Part shown: one piece after another, positions 39,871 to 50,778 of the stretch | Numbering within the stretch: the stretch's first letter is position 1 | How the letters are laid out: each line of letters starts with the position of its first letter | NCBI RefSeq assembly: GCF_000298175.1 | Contig: NZ_BAGZ01000005.1 | Coordinates: 682,001-746,000, forward strand | From: Austwickia chelonae NBRC 105200 | GTDB taxonomy: Bacteria; Actinomycetota; Actinomycetes; Actinomycetales; Dermatophilaceae | Direction: 5' to 3' | Length of the DNA stretch: 64,000 bases | The notes under the pieces: generated by a model | Told to the model about the DNA's origin: nothing | The model's input: only the letters and a program-made list of their open reading frames with translations | Database searches by the model: none | Translations under genes and position numbers: made by a program

Positions 39871-40619
39871 TGACCGATCCGAGCGTATGCCGACACGAGC
39901 ACGACGCAGGACCTTATGTCCCGGAAGATGTCGGCGCCCGGCCTGCCACACCGAGGTCGATCCGCCTGTTGATCGTCGACGACGATCACCTCGTCCGAGC
40001 CGGGCTGCGCCTCATCCTGGGCGGTTCCCCAGGCCTGGACATCATCGGAGAAGCCGACGACGGAGAGGCCGGGATCGCCCAGGCCAGAGCGCTGCGACCT
40101 GACATCGTCCTCATGGACGTCCGGATGCCGAAGATGGACGGGCTCACCGCCACCCGTATCCTCCTGGGCGACCCCTGCCCCCCGAAGGTGATCGTGCTGA
40201 CCACCTTCGACGCCGACGACATGGTGCTGAGCTCCCTCGCCGCCGGCGCATCGGGTTTTCTGCTCAAACACACCCCACCGCACACCATCGTGGAGTCCAT
40301 CCGTTCAGTCGCCCGCGGAGAGCATTCCCTGTCACCGTCGGTGATGACCCAGGTGATCGCCGCAGCCACCCGCGCCACCCGCCCCGGTACCTCCGACGAA
40401 CGCAGAGATCGAGCCGCCGCAGCGATCCGGGCACTCACCGCCCGCGAACGGGATGTCGCACTGGCCGTCGGTCGAGGTGCGTCCAATGCCGAGATCGCCC
40501 GCGAGCTCTGTCTGAGCATCGCCACCGTGAAAGGGCATGTCGCCCGGCTGTTCGAGAAACTCGAAGCCGACAACCGGGTGCAGATCGCGATCCGGGTACA
40601 CGACGCAGAGCTATTGTGA
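39867..40619 (+). CDS. LuxR-family two-component response regulator
   Basis: The 250-residue protein has an unusual ~30-residue N-terminal tail before the receiver domain SIRLLIVDDDHLVRAGL. Acidic residues are at 38-40, the phosphorylated Asp84 is in IVLMDVRMPKMDG, and the switch lysine is in SGFLLKHT. The C-terminal LuxR helix-turn-helix is LTARERDVALAVGRGASNAEIARELCLSIATVKGHVARLF. It pairs with the kinase just upstream. Its targets are unknown; the peptide-binding lipoprotein operon itself is a natural candidate. Confidence 0.94.
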   Translation: MMTDPSVCRHEHDAGPYVPEDVGARPATPRSIRLLIVDDDHLVRAGLRLILGGSPGLDIIGEADDGEAGIAQARALRPDIVLMDVRMPKMDGLTATRILLGDPCPPKVIVLTTFDADDMVLSSLAAGASGFLLKHTPPHTIVESIRSVARGEHSLSPSVMTQVIAAATRATRPGTSDERRDRAAAAIRALTARERDVALAVGRGASNAEIARELCLSIATVKGHVARLFEKLEADNRVQIAIRVHDAELL

Positions 40620-40656
40620 CCACGAACCCCTCTCGTCCCCTGGGACCGGTCCTGGC

Positions 40657-41736
40657 TCAGATGACGGCTTCGTACGCGGCACGCAGGGCTTGCTCCGGAG
40701 GCCCTTCCCATCGGCTCGGCGACCCGACTCCGTCGAGTACCACGAAACGTAGGGTCGCCCCCCTGGTCTTCTTGTCCCGGGACATCGCGGTGTGGAGCTC
40801 AGCCCAGCGTCCGGAAACGTAGGCGGTGGGCAGTCCGAGAGATCCGATGACCCGGCGATGCCTGTCCACATCTGCTGCCCCGAGTCGACCAGCCAGGCGA
40901 GCCAGCTCGGCGGCATAGACCATGCCCACAGCGACCGCGTCCCCGTGCCGCCACCGATAGTTCTCGACCTGTTCGACAGCATGGGCGAAGGTGTGTCCGT
41001 AGTTCAAGATCTCCCGCAGCGAGGATTCCTTCAGGTCAGCAGTGACCACATCCGCCTTGACCTGGATCTTGCGTCGGACCAGCTCCGCGAGCACCGGCCC
41101 GGACGGGTCGAGCACCGTCTTCGGGTCTTCCTCGACCAGTTCCAGGATCCGAGTGTCGGCGATGAATCCCCCCTTGAGCACTTCGGCCATCCCCGCAGCC
41201 AGGTCGGGCCGGGGGAGGCTCTCCAGATGGTCGAGGTCGACGAGCACCCCGCTCGGAGGGTGGAAGGACCCGACCAGATTCTTCCCCTCCGCTGTGTTGA
41301 TGCCGGTCTTTCCACCTACTGCGGCGTCGACCATGCCGAGCAAGGTGGTCGGCACATGCACCACCCGGACTCCCCGCAACCAGGTGGCGGACACGAAGCC
41401 ACCCAGATCGCTCACCGAACCGCCCCCGACAGTCACCACAGCGTCGGAACGGGTGAATCCGGCTTTTCCGAGCATCTCCCACAGAGAGCTCGCCACCGCA
41501 GCGGACTTCGCCTGTTCGGCATCGGGGACTGCAACCTCATGGACCTCTGTGCCCTGTTCCCGCAGGACTCTACAGATCGGCCCGGCCAACTGCCGCAAAG
41601 GCGCGGAGTGGACCACCAGTGCCCTCCTGGTCTGATCCCCCAGCAGAGCCGGGAGCCGGTCGGTCAGCCGGTGCCCGATCAGCACGTCGTAACCCCCGGA
41701 GCCTCCGACCCGGATACAGGTCGAATCCTCACTCAT
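40657..41736 (-). CDS. aroB: 3-dehydroquinate synthase
   Basis: AroB cyclises DAHP to 3-dehydroquinate with NAD and a metal ion. The 359 residues show VTVGGGSVSDLGGFVSATWLRGV (NAD site), PTTLLGMVDAAVGGKTGINTAEGKNLVGSFHPP (signature) and LREILNYGHTFAHAVE (metal histidines). Its start overlaps the end of aroK by 8 bases. It is the last gene of the aroE-aroC-aroK-aroB set and converges with the response regulator; a short GTCCC/GGGAC hairpin at 40637-40648 lies between. Confidence 0.96.
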   Translation of the reverse strand: MSEDSTCIRVGGSGGYDVLIGHRLTDRLPALLGDQTRRALVVHSAPLRQLAGPICRVLREQGTEVHEVAVPDAEQAKSAAVASSLWEMLGKAGFTRSDAVVTVGGGSVSDLGGFVSATWLRGVRVVHVPTTLLGMVDAAVGGKTGINTAEGKNLVGSFHPPSGVLVDLDHLESLPRPDLAAGMAEVLKGGFIADTRILELVEEDPKTVLDPSGPVLAELVRRKIQVKADVVTADLKESSLREILNYGHTFAHAVEQVENYRWRHGDAVAVGMVYAAELARLAGRLGAADVDRHRRVIGSLGLPTAYVSGRWAELHTAMSRDKKTRGATLRFVVLDGVGSPSRWEGPPEQALRAAYEAVI

Positions 41737-42274
41737 CGCCGCCGTCTCCTTCCAACCCCAGTGCTGTCACGACCTGCCCGGCGGCTTCCGCGGCCGACAT
41801 ATCGCTGGTGTCGATCCTGAGTACGGAGAGCCGCTGGTAGATCTCACGGCGTTCCTCCATCAACCGCAGCCAGGCCCCTCGCGGGTTCAAGGCCAACAGC
41901 GGCCTCCCGTGGTCTAGCCCGGTTCTCCTGACCGCTTCCCGCAAGGACAGGTCGAGGAAGACCACCGGATGCCCACTCAACGCTTGTTGCGTACGCTGCG
42001 CCAGAATCGCTCCCCCGCCCAGCGCCAACACTCCTCGGTGCCGGGACATCGCGTCGACCACGACATCGGCCTCCACCTCCCGGAAGAAGGCCTCGCCTCG
42101 CTCGATGAAGATGTCCGGGATCGTCATACCGACCTGTTCCTCGACCAGCAGATCGGTGTCGGCCACGTCATGGCCGGTCCTGACTGCGATCTCCCTCGCG
42201 ACAGTCGACTTGCCGGCCCCAGGCGGGCCGATGAGCACCACCACCGGCCCGCCGGTCGCCTCGGAACTCACCAT
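41729..42274 (-). CDS. aroK: Shikimate kinase
   Basis: AroK phosphorylates shikimate with ATP. The 181-residue protein shows the P-loop [11 protein letters not shown] at 15-24, [12 protein letters not shown] with the shikimate-binding aspartate, FFREVEADV, and [11 protein letters not shown] with the GGG substrate loop. It overlaps aroC by 7 bases upstream and aroB by 8 bases downstream, which indicates translational coupling. Confidence 0.96.
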   Translation of the reverse strand: MVSSEATGGPVVVLIGPPGAGKSTVAREIAVRTGHDVADTDLLVEEQVGMTIPDIFIERGEAFFREVEADVVVDAMSRHRGVLALGGGAILAQRTQQALSGHPVVFLDLSLREAVRRTGLDHGRPLLALNPRGAWLRLMEERREIYQRLSVLRIDTSDMSAAEAAGQVVTALGLEGDGGDE

Positions 42275-43488
42275 GTACGCATCCTTCCGGGGATTCCTGC
42301 CAGATAGCTCTCGTGGGCGGAGCGAACCTGACCCACCGAGTCACCGCCGAACTTCTCCGAGACCGCGTCGGCCAGGACCAAGGCCACCATCGCCTCGGCC
42401 ACGACACCTGCGGCAGGTACCGCACACACGTCAGAACGCTGATGGATGGCTCGTGCAGGATCGTCCCCGGTGACATCGACGGTGGCCAGAGCTCGCGGAA
42501 CCGTACTGATCGGTTTCATCGCAGCTCGGACCCGCAGCGGGTCCCCGGTCGTCATCCCGCCCTCGATGCCACCAGCGCGCCCGGTCCGACGTCGGATGAC
42601 GCCCTCCTCGTCACGGTCCATCTCGTCGTGGGCGGCCGACCCCCTCCGGGTGGCGCTCCGGAAACCGTCTCCGACCTCGACCCCCTTGATCGCCTGAACA
42701 CTCATCAACGCGCCGGCCAGACGGGCGTCGAGCCTACGGTCCCAGTGCACGTACGAGCCCAGTCCAGGAGGGCACCCGTAAGCCACGACCTCGACCACAC
42801 CGCCCAGGGTGTCCCCCTCCTTGTGCGCCTCGTCGATCTGGGCCACCATCGCCGCGGAGACCTGCGGGTCATGGGCACGCACCGGATCCGCATCGAGACG
42901 AGCGACCTCGTCCGGCCCCGGAAGCTCTCCGTCCTCCGGTGCACAGGCCTCCCCGATGACCACGGTGTGCGCGACGAGTCGGATACCGCAGGCCTGGTCG
43001 AGGAAAGCGGCAGCGATCGCGCCGAGAGCCACCCGGGCTGCGGTCTCCCTCGCCGAAGCCCGTTCCAGCACCGGCCGTGCCTCGGTGAAGCCGTACTTCT
43101 GCATCCCCACCAGGTCGGCGTGTCCTGGCCGAGGCCTGGTCAACGGGCGGTTACGAGCGATTTCCCGAGGGGCGTTAATGTCGTCGGCCTCGGCGTACTC
43201 GGCGGCCTCCACCGGGTCGGGGCTCATCACCGTGCGCCATCGTGGCCACTCACTGTTGGCGATCTCCACAGCGATCGGTGAGCCCAGGGTCATCCCGTGT
43301 CGGATCCCACCGAGTATCTCCAGAGCGTCCTGCTCGAACTTCTGCCGGGCGCCACGTCCGTGGCCGAGCCGACGCCGGGCCAAGGCCTCGGCGATATCGG
43401 CCGTGGCCACCTCGACCCCGGCCGGGATACCTTCGACGATCGCGACCAGGGACGGACCGTGCGATTCTCCTGCGGTCAACCAACGCAC
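42268..43488 (-). CDS. aroC: Chorismate synthase
   Basis: AroC makes chorismate from EPSP using reduced FMN. The ATG at 43488 ([21 protein letters not shown]) aligns with the family start and gives 406 residues; a GTG at 43527 adds 13 residues. Signatures are [44 protein letters not shown] and the late [16 protein letters not shown]. Its stop overlaps aroK. The product is the substrate of the chorismate mutase encoded at 15193-15540. Confidence 0.95.
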   Translation of the reverse strand: MRWLTAGESHGPSLVAIVEGIPAGVEVATADIAEALARRRLGHGRGARQKFEQDALEILGGIRHGMTLGSPIAVEIANSEWPRWRTVMSPDPVEAAEYAEADDINAPREIARNRPLTRPRPGHADLVGMQKYGFTEARPVLERASARETAARVALGAIAAAFLDQACGIRLVAHTVVIGEACAPEDGELPGPDEVARLDADPVRAHDPQVSAAMVAQIDEAHKEGDTLGGVVEVVAYGCPPGLGSYVHWDRRLDARLAGALMSVQAIKGVEVGDGFRSATRRGSAAHDEMDRDEEGVIRRRTGRAGGIEGGMTTGDPLRVRAAMKPISTVPRALATVDVTGDDPARAIHQRSDVCAVPAAGVVAEAMVALVLADAVSEKFGGDSVGQVRSAHESYLAGIPGRMRTW

Positions 43489-43555
43489 CATATCGGCCAT
43501 GCTGCCAGATGCTCGGATGACGGACACAGCCCGTCTCGTCGAAGTGCGCTTGCGG

Positions 43556-44416
43556 TCAGACTGCAGCCAGAGCTGCCCGCATCTGGGACAAGGGCGCCTC
43601 CCGGCCGGTCATCAACTGCACCTGGGCGGCAGCCTGGTGCAGCAGCATCTCTCGGCCGGAGAGCACACGAGCGCCACCTGCTGAGGCCCAGCGTGCCAGC
43701 GGAGTGGGCCATCCGCCGTAGACCACGTCGACCAGTAGCCCGCCGGGCCCCGGTGATCCTGTTCCGTCAGCTGGAAGTTCTATCCCGACGCCGGTGGGCA
43801 AGGTACTGATAATCAGCGTGTACTCACCTGCGTACGAAGCAAGTTCATCGATCGCACGTACGCCTGTGTCCAGACCGGCCCGGTCTGCCACCGTCGAGGT
43901 CCCCTCCCGGACCTGTCGACGCACCGCAAAATCCACACCGCTGACACCAAGCTCGGCCAGGGCGACACAGGCAGCGCGCGCAGTGGCCCCCGCGCCCAGA
44001 ATCAGAGCCCGGCGGGGGGTGGCGATCCCGCTCTCACCGAGTGTCCGGACCAATCCGTGAACATCCGTGTTCGCCGCCCGCCACCCTTCCCTGGACCTGA
44101 TCAGCGTGTTCGCCGCTCCGACCAGTTCGGCCACCGGCGTGACCTCGTCCGCGCAGGCGAGTGCCGTCTCCTTGACCGGCATCGTCACGGAGAGTCCCCG
44201 CCACTGCGGTCCCAGTCCGGACAGGAATTCCGCCAACGAAGGATCGTCGGGGCCGCCGACCTGTCTTCGTTCGTAGGTCCATCTGCTCAGCCCCAGAGCC
44301 CGATAAGCCGCGCGGTGAAGTACCGGTGAGAGCGAATGAGCGATCGGAGACCCCAGAACCGCCGCACGACAGAGCTCCTCGTCGGAGCTCGTGTCGGCCG
44401 GCGGGTCGGTCAACAT
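43556..44416 (-). CDS. aroE: Shikimate dehydrogenase
   Basis: AroE reduces 3-dehydroshikimate with NADPH. From ATG 44416, overlapping the mltG stop by 7 bases, it has 286 residues. [21 protein letters not shown] binds substrate, [13 protein letters not shown] carries the catalytic lysine, GAANTLIRS and NTDV follow, and [17 protein letters not shown] is the nucleotide-binding turn. A GTG at 44440 could add 8 residues. First of the four clustered aro genes. Confidence 0.95.
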   Translation of the reverse strand: MLTDPPADTSSDEELCRAAVLGSPIAHSLSPVLHRAAYRALGLSRWTYERRQVGGPDDPSLAEFLSGLGPQWRGLSVTMPVKETALACADEVTPVAELVGAANTLIRSREGWRAANTDVHGLVRTLGESGIATPRRALILGAGATARAACVALAELGVSGVDFAVRRQVREGTSTVADRAGLDTGVRAIDELASYAGEYTLIISTLPTGVGIELPADGTGSPGPGGLLVDVVYGGWPTPLARWASAGGARVLSGREMLLHQAAAQVQLMTGREAPLSQMRAALAAV

Positions 44417-45636
44417 TTTCCGGGGTTGGCCCGGCACCACGCGTTCAGCTTGGCCACCTGGACGTTGTGCTCGGCGAAGGTACTGGTGAAGATGGTTTCC
44501 CCGCTGACGGGGTTGGTGGTGACGAAGAAGAGCCAGGAACCGGAAGCCGGGTTCATGGCGGCCTTGATCGCGTTCTCGCCCGGGTTACCGATCGGCCCGG
44601 CCGGCATCCCTTCGATCGCATAGGTGTTGTAGGGGTTGTTGGCTTTACGCATCTGTTCGCTGGTGAGCGCTTTACCTGTGCGTTGTTGGACGCCGTACAT
44701 CGAGGTGGAGTCGAGTTCGAGCTTCATCGGCGGTTTGGCGGTGAGCCGGTTCTCCAGGACGCGCGCCACCTTCGGGCCGTCGTCGATATGCCTGGCTTCG
44801 GCTTCCACCATGCTCGCGATCGTGAGAACCCGATGTGCCTGGTCGGAGGATACGTTCAACGCTTTGAGCTTCATATCGGTCTGGCTCACCAGCTTTTTCA
44901 ACTGGTCCATCGCCGGGCTCTTCTTGTCGAAATTGTAGGTGGCCGGGAAGAGCCAGCCCTCGGGATTGCCCTTCGTCGCAGCCGGCAGGCCCAGGAGCGA
45001 GGGGTCTGCTCCCGCAGCTTTCTCCGCCTTGTCGTACTCCTCCCGGGGGGTCCCGGTGGCTTTCGAGAGCACATCGTAGGTCTCGGACTTCCACAGGCCT
45101 TCTCGAACGGTCACCTTCGCGACATTCCTGTTCCCTCCTCGCAGATTCGACAGGGCCGCGGTGGCCTTCATCTCCTTCCGAAGGGTGTAGGTGCCTGGTT
45201 GGATCTCGTCGCCCTTGTTGTTCTCCAAGGCCTCGCGGAAGGCTCCAGCGGTTTTGACCACCCCGGCCTCCTGCAACCGTTGAGCGATCTGGCCACCGGA
45301 GTCGCCGGGCCGGACCACCACGGTCACCGACTCGCCGCCGTCTCCTTCGTAGTCCCCGGATTCGACGAGCTGTTCGTAGAGCGGTTTGAAGTTGGTCACG
45401 ACGACGGCGCCGCCCACCACTAGGACCGCGGTGGCGGTGACATAGGTCACCAGACGGCGGCGACGTCGTTGCTGACCCCGGCGACGCCGATTTCGGTCGC
45501 GCCGTCGTGACTGTGGCTCCTCTTCTTCGTAGACAGGGGCACCGAAGATCGACTCGTCGAGAGGGTCCTCGATCCGGGGCCGTCTTCTAGTTGCGGCGCC
45601 GCGACGCCCGCGGCTTTCGTGAGAGTAGTTGTTCAC
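44410..45636 (-). CDS. mltG: Endolytic peptidoglycan transglycosylase MltG
   Basis: MltG cuts nascent glycan strands at the membrane and sets their length. From GTG 45636 it has 408 residues: a very arginine-rich cytoplasmic N-terminus (about 1-60), one membrane helix (LVTYVTATAVLVVGGAVVV) and the YceG catalytic domain. The catalytic glutamate is in LTIASMVEAEARH, and YNTYAIEGMPAGPIGNPG is the family signature. The start lies 50 bases inside ruvX; no strong ribosome-binding site is visible. Part of the alaS-ruvX-mltG-aroE order common in actinobacteria. Confidence 0.93.
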   Translation of the reverse strand: MNNYSHESRGRRGAATRRRPRIEDPLDESIFGAPVYEEEEPQSRRRDRNRRRRGQQRRRRRLVTYVTATAVLVVGGAVVVTNFKPLYEQLVESGDYEGDGGESVTVVVRPGDSGGQIAQRLQEAGVVKTAGAFREALENNKGDEIQPGTYTLRKEMKATAALSNLRGGNRNVAKVTVREGLWKSETYDVLSKATGTPREEYDKAEKAAGADPSLLGLPAATKGNPEGWLFPATYNFDKKSPAMDQLKKLVSQTDMKLKALNVSSDQAHRVLTIASMVEAEARHIDDGPKVARVLENRLTAKPPMKLELDSTSMYGVQQRTGKALTSEQMRKANNPYNTYAIEGMPAGPIGNPGENAIKAAMNPASGSWLFFVTTNPVSGETIFTSTFAEHNVQVAKLNAWCRANPGKC

Positions 45637-46078
45637 CAGCCGGCCAATTCGTTGCTCGTTCAATGTCCAGGGCAGTCTGCAGGATGAGGACTGCAGACTG
45701 TTGATCGATGACAGATCGGTGGGTACGCGTGCCACGGCCTGCGTCCCGCAACGATCGGTGTGCATCGACGGTGGTCAGGCGCTCGTCCACCAAACGGACG
45801 GGTACCGGACGCACTCGGGATGCGAGCCTGCGAGCATACTCGCGCGCGGCGACTGCCGCCGAACCTTCGACGCCGGACAGGGACAGTGGCAGGCCCACCA
45901 CCACTTCCACGGCCTCGAATTCAGTACACAGTTCGGCGACCCGGTCAAGGTCCTTCTCCCCGTTCAGGTCACGGGTCACGGACTCCACCGGGGTCGCGAT
46001 CAGGCCGTCGGGATCGCAGATCGCGACCCCGACCCTGGCCTGACCGACATCGACGCCGACACGTCGTCCAGGGCGCAC
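45587..46078 (-). CDS. ruvX: Putative pre-16S rRNA nuclease (RuvX/YqgF family)
   Basis: This 163-residue RNase H-like protein belongs to the RuvX/YqgF family, implicated in 16S rRNA 5' maturation and recombination. VGVDVGQARVGVAICD has the first catalytic aspartate, VVVGLPLSLSG the conserved strand, and RLVDERLTTVDAHRSL a later acidic motif. The GTG start is one base after the alaS stop. The arginine-rich C-terminus (KPRASRRRN) overlaps the start of mltG. Confidence 0.93.
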   Translation of the reverse strand: MRPGRRVGVDVGQARVGVAICDPDGLIATPVESVTRDLNGEKDLDRVAELCTEFEAVEVVVGLPLSLSGVEGSAAVAAREYARRLASRVRPVPVRLVDERLTTVDAHRSLRDAGRGTRTHRSVIDQQSAVLILQTALDIERATNWPAGEQLLSRKPRASRRRN

Positions 46079-46079
46079 G

Positions 46080-48782
46080 TCAGCCGGTCACCGTAGTGGC
46101 AACGGCCTGCTTCACCTGGGAGAGCGCGTCTTCGATCCTGGTGGGGTCGCTGCCGCCGCCTTGAGCCACGTCATCCTTGCCTCCTCCTCCTCCGCCGAGG
46201 GTCTGCGCGGCGATCTTGACGAGTGCGCCGGCTTTCACGTTCAGTTCTCGTGCCGGACCGTTGGTCGCGATGACGACCATCGGGCGTTCTTTGGTCACCG
46301 AGGTGAGCGCCACCACAGACGGCCGGTCCATGCCGAGGCGCCCCCGAAGATCGAGGACGAGGTTCCGCAGATCGTCGGCGTTGATGTCATCACCCAGGTG
46401 ATGGGCCAACACGGTGACCCCGGAGATGTCGTGTGCCTGCTCGGTGAGCGTCGAGGCCTGAGCGAGGACCTGCTGGCGACGCATCGTCGCGATCTCTTTC
46501 TCTGCCTCCCGCAATTTGTTCAGGATGCCGCCGATACGGTCGGGCAGCTCTTCCGGTCGCGCTTTCACGACCTCGGCGAGCTGGCCCACGATGACGCTCT
46601 CCCGGGCCAGGTGGTCGTAGGCATCCGCGCCGACCAGGGCTTCCACCCTGCGGACTCCGGAGGCGACGGAGGCTTCGCCGAAGAGCTTGACGATCCCGAG
46701 CTGGCCGGAGCGCTCGGCGTGGGTTCCGCCGCAGAGTTCACGCGACCAGTCACCCACCGAGACGACTCGGACCTGTGTGCCGTACTTCTCACCGAAGAGC
46801 GCCATCGCACCGGAGTCGAGAGCTTCCTGTTGGGACATGACCTCGGCGTAGACCGGGAGATCTTCCATCAGCTTCGCGTTGACCTGGGCCTCCACGTCGC
46901 GCAGGACGGCCGCGGGGACCGGCTGGCCCGCTTTGAAGTCGAACCGGAGACTTCCGGGGCGGTTGAGCGATCCGGCCTGGGTCGCCGTCTCCCCGAGCGC
47001 TTCACGCATGGCCTGGTGGACCAGGTGGGTAGCGGTGTGTGCGCGGCTGATCCCCTTACGCCGCAGAACGTCGACCTGGCTCAGCGCGGAGAGACCGACT
47101 TCGACCTCCCCGGAGATCACCCGGGCCCGGTGGACGATGAGACCGGTGATCGGGGACTGCACGTCGTCGACCTCGACGACGGCACCATTGGAGAGAGTGA
47201 TCAGACCTTTGTCGGGCAGCTGCCCACCGGCTTCGGCGTAGAAGGGTGTCCGGTCCAGGACGATCTCGACCTGATCGCCTTCGCGAGCCGAGGAGATTCC
47301 GTTCCCGGCCGAGACCAGGCCGGTGACGGTACCTTCGCCGACGACATCACCGTAGCCGACGAATTCGACCGGCCTACCGAGTGAGTCCGCGATCTCACGG
47401 TAGATCTGGACGCTTCCGTGGCCTTGTTTCTTGGCTTTGGCGTCGGCTTTGGCCCGTTCCCGTTGTTCGGTCATCAGCTGGCGGAAACCGGCCTCGTCCA
47501 CGGACAACCCCTGCTCGGCAGCCATCTCCAGGGTCAGGTCGATGGGGAATCCGTAGGTGTCGTGCAGTTTGAAGGCGTCGCCTCCGGTCAGCGTGTCCCC
47601 TCCCCCGGCTTTCGTCTTGGCGACGGCGACGTCGAGGATGCTGGTGCCCGAGGTGAGGGTGCGCCGGAAGGCGTCCTCCTCGGCGTAGGCGATCTGGCCG
47701 ATGCGTCCGAAATCACGTTCGAGTTCGGGATAGGACTGGCTCATCCGCGCCATCGACACCGGGAGCAGCTCGGGCAGGGCAGGGTCGTGCACGCCCAACA
47801 GGCGCATGGAGCGGACCGCGCGGCGCAGCAACCGTCGCAGCACGTAGCCGCGGCCTTCGTTGCCCGGGGTGACTCCGTCCCCGATCAGCATCAAGGACGA
47901 ACGGACGTGGTCGGCGACGACTCGGAAGCGGACGTCGTCGGGGGCGTGGATGCCGTATTTCTTGCCGGCGAGTTCCTCCGCGCGACGGATCACCGGGAAG
48001 ACCTCGTCGATCTCGTACAGGTTGTCGACACCCTGCATGAGATAGGCGGTACGTTCCAGGCCGAGGCCGGTGTCGATGTTCTTGGCGGGTAGCGCCTTGG
48101 CCACGTCGAAGTCGTCCTTGGCCCGGACCGCGGAGAGTTCCTCGGTCTGGAAGACCAGGTTCCAGATCTCCAGGAAGCGGTCCTCGTCGGCCTCAGGCCC
48201 CCCGTCCGCGCCGTACTGGGGCCCGCGGTCGATGTAGATCTCCGAGCACGGACCACCCGGGCCGGGAACGCCCATGTGCCAGTAGTTGTCCTTGAGCCCT
48301 CGGCGCTGGATGCGTTCGTCCGGCAGTCCGACCGCACGCCACATCTCGACGGCCTCGGCGTCACCGTGTGGATACCCGGGGTGGTGTCCCGGTCCGAGGA
48401 CGGTGACCCAGACCTTCTCCGGGTCGAACCCGTACCCTCCCTGGTCCTGTGGGCCGGTGATCAGCTCCCAGGCGTACTTGACGGCGCCTTCCTTGAAGTA
48501 GTCGCCGAAGGAGAAGTTGCCGTTCATCTGGAAGAAGGTGCCGTGGCGGGTGGTCTTGCCCACTTCGTCGATGTCCCCGGTGCGGACGCATTTCTGCACG
48601 GAGGTGGCACGAGCGTAGGGGGCGCTCTCGAGGCCGAGGAAGTAGGGCTTGAAGGGGACCATGCCGGCGTTGACGAACAGCAGGTTGGGGTCGTCGTAGA
48701 GCAGCGGAGCGCTGGGGACGACGGTGTGTCCGTTCTTCTCGAAGAAGGTCAGCCAACGGCGCCTGATCTCGGCGGTATCCAT
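46080..48782 (-). CDS. alaS: Alanyl-tRNA synthetase
   Basis: AlaS charges tRNA-Ala and edits Ser/Gly mischarging. The ATG at 48782 ([24 protein letters not shown]), with AAGGA upstream, gives 900 residues; the frame is open to 48878. The class II core shows [25 protein letters not shown] and [13 protein letters not shown]. The editing domain has HTATHLVH and [13 protein letters not shown]. The C-Ala domain ends in a glycine-rich [11 protein letters not shown] linker, typical of the family. Confidence 0.96.
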   Translation of the reverse strand: MDTAEIRRRWLTFFEKNGHTVVPSAPLLYDDPNLLFVNAGMVPFKPYFLGLESAPYARATSVQKCVRTGDIDEVGKTTRHGTFFQMNGNFSFGDYFKEGAVKYAWELITGPQDQGGYGFDPEKVWVTVLGPGHHPGYPHGDAEAVEMWRAVGLPDERIQRRGLKDNYWHMGVPGPGGPCSEIYIDRGPQYGADGGPEADEDRFLEIWNLVFQTEELSAVRAKDDFDVAKALPAKNIDTGLGLERTAYLMQGVDNLYEIDEVFPVIRRAEELAGKKYGIHAPDDVRFRVVADHVRSSLMLIGDGVTPGNEGRGYVLRRLLRRAVRSMRLLGVHDPALPELLPVSMARMSQSYPELERDFGRIGQIAYAEEDAFRRTLTSGTSILDVAVAKTKAGGGDTLTGGDAFKLHDTYGFPIDLTLEMAAEQGLSVDEAGFRQLMTEQRERAKADAKAKKQGHGSVQIYREIADSLGRPVEFVGYGDVVGEGTVTGLVSAGNGISSAREGDQVEIVLDRTPFYAEAGGQLPDKGLITLSNGAVVEVDDVQSPITGLIVHRARVISGEVEVGLSALSQVDVLRRKGISRAHTATHLVHQAMREALGETATQAGSLNRPGSLRFDFKAGQPVPAAVLRDVEAQVNAKLMEDLPVYAEVMSQQEALDSGAMALFGEKYGTQVRVVSVGDWSRELCGGTHAERSGQLGIVKLFGEASVASGVRRVEALVGADAYDHLARESVIVGQLAEVVKARPEELPDRIGGILNKLREAEKEIATMRRQQVLAQASTLTEQAHDISGVTVLAHHLGDDINADDLRNLVLDLRGRLGMDRPSVVALTSVTKERPMVVIATNGPARELNVKAGALVKIAAQTLGGGGGGKDDVAQGGGSDPTRIEDALSQVKQAVATTVTG

Positions 48783-49170
48783 GCAGGGGTCCTTGCGGGT
48801 GACGACGTAGGCGTGTCGGGGCCCCGACACGCCGCTCCACCTACAGTACTGGCCGTTGCGCCTCACCGGCTTGCTCATGAGGTATGTCCGGCTCTGGGTG
48901 GTGGGCGAATTTTAGTTCATCGAATGCGGTTCAGGGGTTAGACGACCCTCTGGAAAATCCCGTCGGACGTCGGCTGGCCAAAAAGAATCACGCGAAGGTC
49001 ACGATTGCATATACCCCACGTTGAGGCAGCCTGAACCCCCCTTATTTTGGCTGACAATTCTGATGTTGCCATGCGTCACAAGACACTTCACGCCCCTGCC
49101 ATTCCGTGAATATGTCGACGGCAGCAGTTCTCGCCAACCGGGCGTGAACCCCCCGTAGGAGGTCCCATTC
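48783..49170. other. 388-base divergent promoter region between alaS and the peptide transporter
   Basis: No gene is seen. On the minus strand TAAAAT at 48909-48914 is a good -10 candidate for alaS, leaving a leader of about 120 bases. On the plus strand TTGCATATACC (near 49005-49015) could include a -10 for the transporter operon, with an upstream AT-rich run CCAAAAAGAATC. AGGAGGT at 49157-49163 is the ribosome-binding site of the downstream lipoprotein. No repeats or known riboswitch were recognised. Confidence 0.5.
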
Positions 49171-50778
49171 ATGCGAGGAAAAACCCGCGTCGCCGTCGTT
49201 GTGTGTCTCACCGCCGCATCCCTGGTCACCGCCTCCTGCGGCGGTAGCGGCAAATCCGACACCCAGAGCAACAGCATCACCGTCAAAGGTTGCAATCCCC
49301 AGAACGACCTCATCCCGGCGAACACCACCGAAGCCTGCGCCGGTGAGATCCTCGGGCTGACCACGGCACGGTTGGTTCATTACGACGCAGACACCGCCAA
49401 ACCGCAGAACGATCTCGCCGAGAAGATCAGCGACGTCGGAGCAAAAGTGTTCACCATCACCGTGAAGAAGGGCCAGAAGTTCTCCGACGGCACCGAGGTC
49501 AAAGCCAAGAACTTCGTCGACGCCTGGAACTACGCCGCCTTCGGAGGCAATGCGATGGGCGCGGGCTCGTTCATGGCCCCCATCGAAGGGTATGACGAAG
49601 TCTCCAAACCGGAATCCACCGTGAAGGAGATGAAGGGGCTGAAGGTCATCGACGACCACACCTTCGAAGTCACCTTGTCCAGCTCCACCTCCGACTTCGC
49701 TCTCCGCCTGGGGTACACCGCCTTCGCGCCCATGCCCGACGCCTTCTTCGCAAATCCCAAGGGCGATTTCGGCAAGAAACCGATCGGGGCCGGTCCGTAC
49801 AAGGTCGTCCAGTGGGATGCCAACCAGCAGGTCGTCCTGGAGAAGAACAAGGACTACGCCGGAGAGTTCAAAGGCCAGGTCGACAAGATCACCTTCCGGA
49901 TCTACCAGGACAGCGGCGCCGCCTACAAGGACGTCCAGGCCAACAACCTCGACGTCACCTACAACTTCCCGGCCGACGCCCTGGCCGGCGGCCGCTACAA
50001 GAACGACCTGCCAGGACGCTTCTCGGTCCGGGACAAGACCTCCACCGTCCAGCACGCCACCTTCGCACCGGCGAAGACCGACCCCACCGTGCAGAACCCG
50101 AAGTTCAAGCAGGCCATATCGATGGCGATCAACCGCGAGGAGATCATCAAGGCGGTCTTCAACAACGAACGCAAACCGTTGAACGGTTGGGTCGCCTCAG
50201 CCGCGATCGACGGCTACCCCACCGACAACTGCGGCGAGTACTGCTCCTACGACAAGGACAAAGCCAAGGCCAAACTGGCCGAGGCCGGCGGGTTCACCGG
50301 CATCCTGACCCTGGGCTACAACGCCGACTCCGACCACCGCAGCTGGGTCGACGCCGCCTGCCAGTCGATCACGAACACCTTGGGCATCCAATGCCAGGGC
50401 GCGCCCAGCGTCGACTTCAAGACCTTCCGCAACACCGTCAAGAAACGGGAGATGAAGGGCATGTTCCGCGCCGGATGGCAGATGGACTACCCCTCACCGG
50501 AGAACTACCTGACCCCCCTGTACGGCACCGGCGGATCGAGTAACGACTCCGACTACTCCAACCCCGCCTTCGACGCCAAGCTGAAGGAAGCGCTGGCTGC
50601 CACCAGCAAGGAAGAGGGATTCAAACTCTTCGTCGAAGCCGAGAAGATGCTCGTGGCAGACATGCCCTCCATCCCCCTGTGGAGTTTCACCGAACACGCC
50701 GCATGGTCGAACAAGATCGCCGACGTCAAACTCGATATCGACGGGAAGCCCGACTACCGACAGATCAAACGGAAGTGA
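49171..50778 (+). CDS. Oligopeptide ABC transporter substrate-binding lipoprotein
   Basis: This 535-residue extracytoplasmic binding protein of family 5 delivers peptides to the permeases encoded downstream. The signal peptide ends in VTASC with Cys23 as lipidation site. Family features are KKGQKFSDGTEVKAKNFVDAWNYAA, FGKKPIGAGPYKVVQWDANQQVVLEKN, FKQAISMAINREEI and the terminal MPSIPLWSFTEHAAW. It shares the FVDAWN and MPxIPLW landmarks with the lipoprotein at 36841. It has a full transporter downstream; a hairpin at 50826-50862 probably raises its expression over the membrane parts. Confidence 0.93.
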   Translation: MRGKTRVAVVVCLTAASLVTASCGGSGKSDTQSNSITVKGCNPQNDLIPANTTEACAGEILGLTTARLVHYDADTAKPQNDLAEKISDVGAKVFTITVKKGQKFSDGTEVKAKNFVDAWNYAAFGGNAMGAGSFMAPIEGYDEVSKPESTVKEMKGLKVIDDHTFEVTLSSSTSDFALRLGYTAFAPMPDAFFANPKGDFGKKPIGAGPYKVVQWDANQQVVLEKNKDYAGEFKGQVDKITFRIYQDSGAAYKDVQANNLDVTYNFPADALAGGRYKNDLPGRFSVRDKTSTVQHATFAPAKTDPTVQNPKFKQAISMAINREEIIKAVFNNERKPLNGWVASAAIDGYPTDNCGEYCSYDKDKAKAKLAEAGGFTGILTLGYNADSDHRSWVDAACQSITNTLGIQCQGAPSVDFKTFRNTVKKREMKGMFRAGWQMDYPSPENYLTPLYGTGGSSNDSDYSNPAFDAKLKEALAATSKEEGFKLFVEAEKMLVADMPSIPLWSFTEHAAWSNKIADVKLDIDGKPDYRQIKRK

